From: Cladorrhinum sp. PSN259
Lineage: Eukaryota > Ascomycota > Sordariomycetes > Sordariales > Podosporaceae
NCBI GenBank assembly: GCA_033725935.1
Contig: MU867169.1
Coordinates: 1-16,034 of the forward strand
Direction of reading: 5' to 3'
DNA length: 16,034 nt
Positions 8,694 through 16,034 of the stretch are shown piece by piece (the stretch's first letter is position 1; each line of letters opens with the position of its first letter). The notes under the pieces were generated by a model. The model saw only the letters and a program-made list of their open reading frames with translations, was not told where the DNA came from and made no database searches. The position numbers were made by a program, and so were the translations under genes.

Positions 8694-8707
8694 ATCCTAT
8701 ACCTATA
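8694..8707 (+). repeat. Target-site duplication, right copy
   Basis: ATCCTATACCTATA matches 6766-6779 exactly and follows the ATT tail of the half-LINE. From 8708 the ORF1 frame of LINE-A copy 3 resumes. Confidence 0.88.
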
Positions 8708-10180
8708 TAACCTTACCGCCTATATAGTATTATAATAATAACCGTACGAGGTAACGGCAACGCTAGTAGTCCTCTTAGAGGCCTTATTAGCCTTATAGCC
8801 TCTCGGCATAATAATTATTACGGCTATATCCCTTCAGCTAGAATCCGTAACCTTATCGATAAGCTTATTGCCGTAGCCTAATAGGATTACAAGGCCGTAG
8901 CTAAGTCTATTAGAGCAGACCTCTAGCAAGCTTACCGTTCTTAGGCTTAAACCTAGTCCTAGAACCCTTATAATAACGTAAGCTTATTAAAGAAGGCTAT
9001 AATTAAAGGGGTTAAAGAAGCCTTTTAAAAGACTAATATCTAAGCTAACGTATAGCCTAAGACTTAGGCTAATATAGCCGTAATATCCACTACTTAGGCC
9101 GTACCGAAGAAGGTAATGTCGGCTAGATAGGGCTAGGAAGTATTAGTTAGAGGCTCGATTATAGCTCTAGAATATAAGAAGAGGTTCCTATAGGAAACGG
9201 TCTAAGCCATTAATTAAGTCTCTATATATAAAGGCGCTATTACGGCTAGATAGCTACCGAACGGAGACTTTATAGTTACTTTTAAGGACTTAGTTATTAA
9301 GTTATAGCATTCGATTAATAATTAATAGATTTAAGAGGCCTTCGGCCAAAACGTTATAAAGGCTCGAAGAATCTATGCGGTCTTAGTAAAAGGCTTAAGA
9401 AAGGAAAACTTATAAAACGTTATAAAGGAAGAGTTCGGTAAGGAGCTTAGTTTAAGGACGGTGGAAAAGGTTAAATATAAGCTCTTTTATAACCTATAGT
9501 TTATTAGAGCTATCGTTATAGTAACCCTTACCAATTAAGAGGAGGCCCGTAAGGCCTATAACGACGGTATAATATAAAGGGCTTAGATCTTTGATTACGA
9601 GCCGTATTAAGTTACCTTAGCCCCGGTATAATATTATAAATACTTCGAATAAGGGTACTTATAGCGGTATTGCTATAAGGCTCTTAGGTGCCTAAGGTAT
9701 ATTATAAGGGCCTATAGGGAGGGAGGTAAAGCCGGGGAAGCCTAGTGCCTTACCTATAGTAATTAGGCCTATTATAAGTGCCCGGTATACGGAGGTAAGT
9801 ATACGGCTTAGGCTAAGGAATACCCGAAGGCTATATAAGCTAAATGTAGGGCTAAAGAAGTTTATTAATTTAGACTATGTACCTTTAAGATAGCTATTAT
9901 AATTGGGCTGGTATTCGGCCTGCTAACCTTATTTTTATATAACCTATCTTAGCTAGAACAAACGGAAGATTTTTAGGTAGTAAGAAGCCGAAAGAGACGC
10001 TGTAGAAGGTTAGCTAGGGTACAGGAGCTTAGAGTTGCCGGGGTATGCCTGTCTTAAGCTAGGCTTACGTTTAGTAAAGAAGTCTAGCGAGCCTTCTAGA
10101 CTATATTAATTATATACGCCGTATAGGCTATATAAGCCCCGGCCCTACCTACTGGAGAAGACGACGCTATAGATTGCTAA
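8708..10180 (+). pseudogene. ORF1 main part with zinc knuckles, LINE-A copy 3
   Basis: This is the continuation of ORF1 after the half-LINE. One frame runs from 8708 to TAA 10178-10180 (490 codons) without indels but with many TAA/TAG codons. Visible parts are: a central domain (KLPNGDF, then VTF and a Lys-rich helix, about 9250-9480), RAQIF-YEPY (about 9580), and a zinc knuckle at 9632-9673 in which only the last Cys survives (C-x2-C-x4-H-x4-C with Cys-to-Tyr and His-to-Tyr at 9632, 9641, 9656 and 9668). A second Cys/His cluster (GEA*CLTY, about 9735) and a third (C at about 9780) follow. The C-terminus matches copy 1 but has five fewer 9-bp units. The end overlaps the ORF2 ATG as TAATG (10178-10182). 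With the N-terminal piece, the protein was about 560-590 residues. Confidence 0.87.
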
Positions 10181-13100
10181 TGGTAGTAAAACTATTATTA
10201 TAGAATACCTAAGGAAATAAGCAGTGCTTTAAAGTATTATTAGAAGAATCGAAATACGACGTCTTAGCTATATAAAAGCCGTGGATTAACTCCCTTATTA
10301 AGTTAACTTACTGCTTACGGAGCTTTAAATACTACCTAATTTATGCCTTAGAAGGCTGAGCCGCCATATATATTAGTAAAAAGTACCGAATAGAATTATA
10401 GGACTTTAAGGCTTTTAGGGATTATTATAAGGTATAATTTAGAGCTATAGACGGTAATGAAGGCCTGGAAATATAGTCGATTTATAACTTACTAGATATA
10501 AAAATAGTATTATCGACCTTACTTATAAGGCAAAAGCTAGATTTATTTATAATATTAGTAGGGGACTTTAACCTATATTATTTATTTTAGGATTATTACG
10601 ACCGTATAGACTAGAGAGCCGAAGACTTATTATAACTAGTACCATAGTAGGATTTAGACTTACGTATACTATATAGTATTATAATAAAGGAGGCCTAAGG
10701 AAACTAATAGGGCCGGCCTTTTATAATCGACTATTTTGAGGTAATTATAAGCTTTAAGGCTACCTATTACGGCTTAAGAGAGAGGGGGAGGTTAGACTAT
10801 TACCCGTAAGTATTAGAGGTGGACTAAGGCCTTAGGTAAGAACTAAGGGCTTAGGAAGGATAGAACTGGAAGATGCTAGACTAAGAGAAGGTAGAAGCGG
10901 AGGTAGCCTTTTTATTAGGGGGCTTTAGCTTATTAGATACTGGGCCTATAGGCTTATAAGCTAGGATAATTATTATAGAAGGATTACGGTAAGCTTTCGA
11001 TTAGCTTATAGCCGAATTTACGAAAATAGCTATAATAACGGCCCTAAAGAGGAAGCTATATAGTAAGTATCGAGCCTATTGGTGGAATCCTAAGGTTAAG
11101 GAGGCTATATAAGAGGCTAAGAAAGCCGAGCGCTTATATAAAGAGACTTTAAGCTAATATATAAAGGTTACCTTAAAGATAAGCTTACGAATACTTAAAA
11201 AGACTATATATTAAGCCCGTATAAAGGCTTGGAGGGAGACGTTAAAGGAAGTAAGTGACGATACGAAGCTCCTATAGAACCTCGAGCGGTAGGTTCGCTA
11301 TAAGAGCTTTTTATTACCTGACCCCCCTAAGCTTCTAACCTTTATAAGACTTATAGGACCTAGTAGTTAACTGATAGATTTAATTACCTTTGATTAGAAG
11401 GCCGAAGCCTTAGTTACTAAATTCTTCCCTAGCCCCCTAGCTAATTTAGACGATATATATAATATAACCTTCGAAGATTTATATAATTAGTTAGAATTTG
11501 AAGTTAAGAAGGAGGTGAAAATATACGATATTTATAAAGTGCTTAGGAAAATAGGGTTTTAGAAGGCCCAGGGGGAAGATCTACTGTTTATAGGCTTTTT
11601 AAAAGCCTATAGGGAGCTGCTTTATTATATATTAGCTACTTTAATTACGGTCTACTTTAGGCTTAACTGGTTTCCGGAAAGGTTTAAGAAGGTAAAGACT
11701 ATAGTGCTAGCTAAGCCGGGTAAGAAGCCTGAAAATTATAAGACTTTTGCGGGCTATAGGCCTGTAGTCTTGCTTCTTATAATAGGGAAGGTTATAGAGG
11801 TTATATTAGCCGAAAGGATTATTTACGTAATAGAGAGATATAACCTTTTCCCGGACGAATAGATAGGTAATAGGTAATATAGGTCTATAGAATTAGTAAT
11901 TTGATTAGTAATGGCCTAGGTTTAGGAGGCCTGGCGTTAAGGCCTAATATCCTCTCTATTATAGCTTAATATTTCGGGAGCCTTCGATATAGTTAATTAT
12001 ATCCGATTACTATATACCTTCCGTATCCTTGGTTACCCGGGCTAGCTGCTACGTACGCTTAAGTTATGGCTTATAGGCCGTTTGGTTAGCTTATATTTTG
12101 ACGGTAAAATTACTAAATTAGTATCGGTATGGGCTAGGGTCCCCTAAAGATCCCTATTTTTACTAATATTATTCCTATTATATATTATAAGCCTATACGA
12201 AGCCTTAAAAAATAAGTATCTATATATTAGCCTAATAGGCTTTATAGACGATATTAACCTTTTAGCTTTCGGTAAGGACCTAGAATCTAACGTAAAGTAA
12301 TTAGAAGAGGTTTAGAAGATGTATTTATAGTGGGCGAGTATTAGGGGTATGGCCTTTAACGCGATTAAAAGCGAGTTAATTTACTTTAATAAGGGCCGTA
12401 TATAGTGGCTTAGGCTATTATATTTAGTTAACCCTATTAGGTAAGGCTATAGTATTATAAAGCTAATAGGTTTAATACGTTTTCTAAAGGTCTTTTTGGA
12501 TAAAAAGCTCTCGTGGAAAGCTTACGGCTAAGCCGTAGGTAAGAAGCTAAAAATATAGGATTTTATATTAGCTCGGCTAGCTAGTAAGATCTAGGGGCCA
12601 GGCCTAGCCCGCTATAAGGAGGTATATACTAAGTGTATTCGAAGTGCCGTAGCTTACGGAGCCTTTAGCTTCTATATATTTACGCCTTCCGTAGGCAAGC
12701 CTATAAGACTAGCTAGGTATTTAGCTAAGGCTTAGAATCGTAGCTTACGTATAATGGCCGGAGCCTATAAAGCCATACCACTTTATTACTTAGAAGCCGA
12801 GACCTGGGTGCTACTATTAGACCTATATTTCAATAAGCGGCTCGTAGACTTCGAAGATAGAATCTATAGGCTAGTGACTATGGCTAATAAGCCTCCGAAA
12901 GCATTAGTAATAATAGTATAAGAGGCCTATAATAGGCTAGTTTTATAGGTATAGAGCAACCGGGCCAGGGCCAGAGGCCGGAGGCCTCTCCCTGGACCTA
13001 TAGCACCTACGGCAGTAGAAAGAGCTGCGAATATAATAGGGTCTTAGAAGGCCCTAAGTAGTAGCAACCGCGAAGGAGAGCGCTCTATGGAGGCCTTAGC

Positions 13101-13593
13101 GTGGGCTTGGAAGGAACGGTAGAAGGCTCAGACAGAGGGCAAGCCTCAGAGGCCGCCAAGGCTAATGGACGAAAAAGGCCTAGACTTCACAGACAAGGCC
13201 GTCTTTCGACGGCACAAAGGACTAACTAAAGCCCACAGCTCTCTCTTAACACAGGCCCGTACAGGGGCTATAGGGCTGAAAGACTTCCTTTTTCGGGCCC
13301 GCGTGCCGGGGATTACTACGCCCTACTGTATTTGCGGCTCCGGCCGCGAGTCGGTAGAACACCTGGTGGTATGGTGCCCAGACCCACCGAAACCAAGAAC
13401 CTGGGCGGCTACAGGAATCGACTCCCGCAGAGACTTACAGTAGGCCCTGAAGGGTGGAAGCCCTAGGGCCGGAAGGCTTGCAAGGAAGGTTCTGACATGG
13501 CTGATGGATTCGGGCAGGCTTCTAGAATACAGCCTGCCCAGGAAACTGGAGCTGGAACTGGAAGCAAGCCTAGGCATAGACCCTACAATATAG
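10180..13593 (+). pseudogene. ORF2 endonuclease/reverse transcriptase, LINE-A copy 3
   Basis: This is the full ORF2 frame, ATG 10180 to TAG 13591-13593, identical in length to copy 1 (1137 codons). It has the same domains: endonuclease (GDFN at about 10561, catalytic His codons mutated to Tyr), reverse transcriptase (SGAFD at about 11970; motif C reads FIDD, with Ala to Ile/Thr-like change, near 12241) and the C-terminal Cys/His motif, here intact (CICGSGRESVEHLVVWC, around 13327-13377). It is far more mutated than copy 1 up to about 12950, then close to copy 1; codons 13165-13440 form an unbroken 92-residue stretch. It has CGA at 13207 where copies 1 and 2 have TGA, and CAG where they have TAG. 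Thirteen of the 16 internal stops of copy 1 also occur here. It is non-functional. Confidence 0.93.
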
Positions 13594-13786
13594 GGCAGCC
13601 ATGGCTCGGTTGGCTTCCTTTTACAATGGTATGATATGGATACGGGCCTACTAGGCCAATGGAAGGATTCTATAGTGTAGATACGAGGTTTTTCAGCCGG
13701 CCTTTACGGTACGGTTTTCCTTGTATATATAGCAGTAGAGGGACCGACGAGCCCTGCTTAAGGGCATAGCGGTGTACGAAATAATA
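13594..13786 (+). other. LINE-A copy 3 3'UTR and tail
   Basis: This is very close to the copy 1 3'UTR, including both GATACG hexamers and the GGTTTTTCAGCCGGCC box, and ends CGAAATAATAAT before LTR sequence. Its mild mutation contrasts with the upstream part of the same element. Confidence 0.82.
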
Positions 13787-14053
13787 ATATATAGATAGCT
13801 TTATTATAAATAAGAGGAAACGCTGGGCGTTTCCTAGCGGAAGGACTTAATTCCTTACGTAAGTAATATAGTTCATTATCTATAATCTTCTTTATAATCT
13901 TATACTTTCTTTCTAGAGAAGTTTGCAAAACCACCTATTAATTAACAGTAATTAACCCTATTTAAGAGCGTCTTATAACCTTCGATTCCCCTATTATATT
14001 ACCCTAGGCGTACTGCCTTATAGTCTAAACCCTACCCGGTGCAGGTTATAATA
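13787..14053 (+). repeat. LTR copy, arm 1 of an inverted pair
   Basis: The segment is the reverse complement of 14098-14345 with point changes and one diverged or expanded stretch (about 13865-13925). Well matched blocks include AGAGCGTC-TATAACCTTCGATTCCCCT (about 13965) and GGCGTACTGCCTTATAGTCT. It ends GGTTATAATA, a mutated form of the GGTTGTAACA terminus. Its left end is cut by the tail of LINE-A copy 3, so the LTR is incomplete. Orientation is opposite to the LTRs at 6350 and 14098. Confidence 0.8.
13816..13834 (+). other. Perfect hairpin in LTR arm 1
   Basis: GGAAACGC-TGG-GCGTTTCC forms an 8-bp stem with a 3-nt loop. The matching place in arm 2 (14297-14316) has different bases but can still pair (GGAAGT with ACTTTCC, one bulge). 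Confidence 0.7.
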
Positions 14054-14097
14054 TAGATTTATACTTTAATAAGCGGCTAGCAGACTTCGAAGACAGA
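14054..14097 (+). other. 44-bp fragment of LINE-A ORF2 between the LTR arms
   Basis: The spacer between the inverted LTRs matches LINE-A copy 1 positions 3068-3111 at 40 of 44 bases, same strand; three differences are C-to-T. Both ends coincide with LTR termini. It codes for the segment containing YFNKRL and DFED of ORF2 but is too short to act as a gene. Confidence 0.9.
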
Positions 14098-14345
14098 TGT
14101 TACAACCTGCACCGGATAGGGTTCAGACTGTAAGGCAGTACGCCTGGGGTAATATGACAGGGGAATCGAAGGTTATGGGACGCTCTCAGATAGGTCAGTT
14201 ACTATTAACTAATAGGTAGCTTTATAAAATATCGCTTATAAGTATTATAAATAAGTGAACGTGATATTGCTTGCGTAAGGAACTAAGTCCTTACGATAGG
14301 AAGTGCCTAGTACTTTCCCTACTTATAGTGAAGCTATCTATATAT
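14098..14345 (-). repeat. LTR copy, arm 2 of an inverted pair (probable 3' LTR of G2)
   Basis: It starts TGTTACAACCTGCACCGG and is the best preserved of the three LTR copies. Inverted homology with arm 1 is traceable to about 14345; the outer end of the LTR cannot be fixed because arm 1 is truncated and 6350-6417 is short. Confidence 0.78.
14272..14293 (+). other. Perfect hairpin in LTR arm 2
   Basis: CGTAAGGA-ACTAAG-TCCTTACG forms an 8-bp stem with a 6-nt loop; arm 1 keeps a shortened form (AAGGA/TCCTT, about 13841-13855). It may be a structured RNA element in the LTR transcript. Confidence 0.6.
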
Positions 14346-14378
14346 ATTTCCTAGGTATATTATACCTTGCTTTATATG

Positions 14379-14458
14379 CTCTATAGTCTTAGTACAGATT
14401 ATAGAAAATAACGTTCAGTGCTCTATATACTCTATAGTCTTGGCATAGATTATAGAGA
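14379..14458 (+). repeat. Two direct repeats 51 bp apart, each an imperfect dyad
   Basis: CTCTATAGTCTTAGTACAGATTATAGAAA (14379-14407) and CTCTATAGTCTTGGCATAGATTATAGAGA (14430-14458) are near copies. In the second, CTCTATA pairs with TATAGAG. They lie upstream of a TATA box and could be duplicated regulatory sites in the LTR or flank. Confidence 0.65.
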
Positions 14459-14553
14459 GTATACTCTAATTGGTCCTTCCGGGACTTATAAGTCTTCGTA
14501 TCCCTGGCATAATAATTAGCTATTGTCTCCACGATGCCTTATATTATAGTCCG

Positions 14554-14562
14554 TATATAAAG
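14554..14562 (+). promoter_or_regulatory. TATA box upstream of the antisense frame
   Basis: TATATAAAG lies 86 bp before the ATG at 14648, followed by pyrimidine-rich sequence (TTTCCTTTGCTC, about 14590), an arrangement usual in fungal promoters. It supports plus-strand transcription but is unproven. Confidence 0.4.
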
Positions 14563-14647
14563 GAGACTTACGCGCGAGGCGTAATACGTTTCCTTTGCTC
14601 TACGGTCTTCGTCCCGAAGACTTTTTAACGCTAAGAAATTTATCGTC

Positions 14648-15220
14648 ATGACTATAAGTTCTCCCTTTTATCCAATTCTCGAAATGTCCGCTAATAGGGT
14701 GCAGAAGAAATCTAAAGGGAAATCGTAATTACGGTCCTCTACCGAGCGACGTTATTCTCTATACGAATATACTGATATTTTTAGCCTCGCTATACCTATC
14801 GATTATTCTCGCTATAAGCGGTTACGTCTTACGGACTATAAAGCTACAGACCGTAGTCTTTACTGTCAAAATTATATTAACGCGAACGCAAGGGACTATA
14901 ATATTTATAATGAGCTTACGGCGGTACTTCGCGGTTTACTTAATAAAAAATAACGTCTTAATAAAGAGAAGAAAGAGACTTTCTTAAAGCTCCTGCGACT
15001 GGAAGCCTAGTCTCGCGCGCTAGAGTTAAAAGCGGGTAAGGTATTTTCTCGAGAGTATTAATTGCTCCGTAAGTAAAAGGCGGAAGAAGCGGGGGAATAG
15101 GCAGGACCTCCTGCCGTTATTCCGGGATCGGGGTTCCTAATCTTAATAAGCGATCCTTTCTAATTATCCTTTAAGGACGTTGGTAGCCCTAACTGGCTTA
15201 TCTCCTTAAGGATTAATTAA
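14648..15220 (+). pseudogene. Unidentified coiled-coil-like frame, antisense to chromovirus G2
   Basis: I do not recognise this protein. From ATG 14648 one frame of 190 codons runs to TAA 15218-15220, broken only by TAA/TAG codons at places where Gln fits (first at 14726). It starts with a Ser/Lys-rich segment (MSANRVQKKSKGKS), then SSTERRYSLYEYTDIFSLAIP, then a long charged helix-like region rich in Leu, Lys, Glu and Arg (RLNKEKKETFLKLLRLEA), and ends with Gly/Pro-rich sequence (AGPPAVIPGSGF). The TATA box and pyrimidine tract lie upstream. Its end meets the antisense of the pol C-terminal tail, so the last codons may be noncoding. It could be an extra antisense ORF of the retrotransposon, a fragment of another element, or a host gene remnant. 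Confidence 0.45.
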
Positions 15221-15281
15221 TCGAACCTAGATCTAAATTTTATATCCTAGGTCGATCTAGGTTCTGTCGGTAAAATTACTA

Positions 15282-15942
15282 GAGCTTTTCCGAGTAGTCT
15301 AAAAGATCGATAGGTTCTTACGAGTTAGATTCTAGGCTGTAATTAAGCTATTTAATAAGATATTAAAGTTCGTTATTATTAATTCGGGAATTTAGGATAT
15401 CTTCGACGTCGAATTCCTCTTTATCGTCGACTATCTTAAATTACGTTTCGAATCTGGCTTTTTTTAGTGCGAGTTTAAGTAAGGAAATATAGAATACTTT
15501 AGTTCGTACCCTTATAAAATCGGGTAGGATAAGTTTATAGTTTAATATCGAAATTTTCTTTTTAATTTCAAACGGTCCGATTTTCTTAAAGTCGAGTTTC
15601 CTGCTTAGTCGTTTTATATAAAGGTTACATATAAGAAGAAACACTTTATCTCCCTTTTCGAGAGGAGGTCCCTCGACCTTATATTTATTATAGTAAATGC
15701 GTATTCGTCCCCGGACGAATTCGAGTATTTCATTTAATATATTATGCATTTTTTATAACCGTTCTATACGCACTGTTACTCTAGGTATATCCGCTATTAA
15801 CCCCTAACGTAGCTTTAGCTAATACCTATAATTAGCGAAGAATAATAATATATTCGTTAACTCTATGCTGCTAGAGTTATATGCTAATTACGCTATTAGT
15901 AATAGGTTAATTTAGTTATCTTACTTAAAGTTAATAAAAAAT
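15282..15942 (-). pseudogene. Ty3/Gypsy pol C-terminus: integrase end, GPF module, chromodomain
   Basis: This is the C-terminal end of the chromovirus polyprotein, which integrates the cDNA. On the minus strand, one frame shows LAYNSSSIELT and FFANY (about 15880-15825, the typical A-Y-N-x-S-x-H-S and F-x-A-N-Y-G-Y integrase landmarks), then EKGDKVFLL, KLDFKKIGPFEI (GPF/Y module, about 15570-15600) and YISLLKLA. After TAA at about 15438 the frame continues into DDKEEFDVEDILNSRI, YLIK-LNYS and EPIDLLDYSEKL, which fits a chromodomain (about 15290-15430). Stops are TAA/TAG where Gln or Trp is expected. A tail may extend further left. The integrase is cut at 15942 by the half-LINE family insertion. 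Chromodomains of this kind direct integration to heterochromatin. Confidence 0.85.
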
Positions 15943-16034
15943 GCGATTTATGAACTTGCCGACAAAACGTACGAAAATACCATCATTCAATCGAGCTTAA
16001 AAAGCTCTATCCCTCGACGACGGCTTCCAACCGG
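15941..16034 (+). mobile_element. 5' end of a second half-LINE family member
   Basis: The last 94 bases match the leader of the half-LINE (about 6786-6880) with few changes, up to CGGCTTCCAACCGG where the window ends. It interrupts the integrase. Whether this copy is ORF2-less or is the full-length autonomous partner cannot be told from the window. Confidence 0.85.

Larger units (their letters stand above)
6418..13786 (+). mobile_element. LINE-A copy 3, full-length, split by a nested half-LINE
   Basis: This is a full-length LINE-A: 5'UTR (6418 to about 6480), ORF1 (in two pieces, 6480-6779 and 8708-10180), ORF2 (10180-13593) and 3'UTR with tail. Excluding the 1.9-kb nested insertion it is about 5.4 kb. 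The ORF2 frame has exactly the same length as in copy 1 (3411 nt from ATG to stop), so it diverged by substitution only. Mutation is dense to about 12950, then falls sharply. The flanks do not match as a simple insertion would: the left flank is LTR in minus orientation, the right flank is LTR in plus orientation. Confidence 0.9.
14098..15942 (-). mobile_element. Gypsy chromovirus G2, 3' part, minus strand
   Basis: In minus orientation the order is pol end (15942 to about 15282), an intervening region with an antisense frame, and the 3' LTR ending at 14098. The chromodomain and GPF module place it among chromoviruses (Ty3/Gypsy). The upstream pol is cut at about 15941 by the 5' end of a half-LINE family member. 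That all of 14098-15942 belongs to one element is inference from order and orientation. Confidence 0.65.

Noticed and set aside
13787..14345. Terminal inverted repeats of a DNA transposon or MITE
   Set aside because: The same sequence occurs at 6350 next to a Gypsy gag with a TGTTAC end, which fits an LTR. The 44-bp centre is LINE sequence, not transposon interior.
14379..14458. CRISPR-like spaced repeats
   Set aside because: Only two units, AT-rich and imperfect, in retrotransposon sequence of a eukaryote; no array.

Overview
The window is a transposon graveyard from a fungal genome, most likely a filamentous ascomycete (Pezizomycotina). No host gene, tRNA, rRNA or CRISPR array is visible. 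All recognisable coding sequence belongs to retrotransposons, and nearly every in-frame stop is TAA or TAG at a position where related copies or family motifs expect Gln or Trp (CAA, CAG, TGG). That C-to-T / G-to-A pattern, with CpG left largely intact, is the signature of repeat-induced point mutation (RIP).

Layout, left to right. (1) 1-4040: the 3' four kilobases of a LINE (LINE-A copy 1), with the end of ORF1, a TAATG overlap, a complete 1137-codon ORF2 frame (endonuclease, reverse transcriptase, C-terminal zinc motif) and the 3'UTR. (2) 4041-5524: the 3' part of a second, more mutated LINE-A copy, ending inside (3) 5525-6302: a minus-strand Ty3/Gypsy gag remnant, with an LTR piece at 6350-6417. 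(4) 6418-13786: a full-length, strongly mutated LINE-A copy 3. Its ORF1 is split by (5) 6780-8693: a 1.9-kb LINE-like element with 5'UTR, ORF1 and 3'UTR but no ORF2 at all, flanked by a 14-bp target-site duplication. (6) 13787-14345: two LTR copies facing each other in inverted orientation around a 44-bp scrap of LINE ORF2. (7) 14345-15942: the 3' part of a minus-strand Gypsy chromovirus (integrase end, GPF module, chromodomain), plus a plus-strand, coiled-coil-like antisense reading frame with its own TATA box. (8) 15941-16034: the 5' end of another element of the ORF2-less family, inserted in the integrase.

Inferred history: Gypsy elements formed the substrate, LINE-A copies landed in them, copy 1 probably landed inside copy 2, and the ORF2-less element landed in copy 3. 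The standout is the ORF2-less element (a 'half-LINE'). Its 3' end resembles that of LINE-A, which suggests that LINE-A-type reverse transcriptase mobilised it in trans.

All alignments were done by eye, so percentages are not given except where bases were counted. Element names (LINE-A, half-LINE, G1, G2) are local labels.
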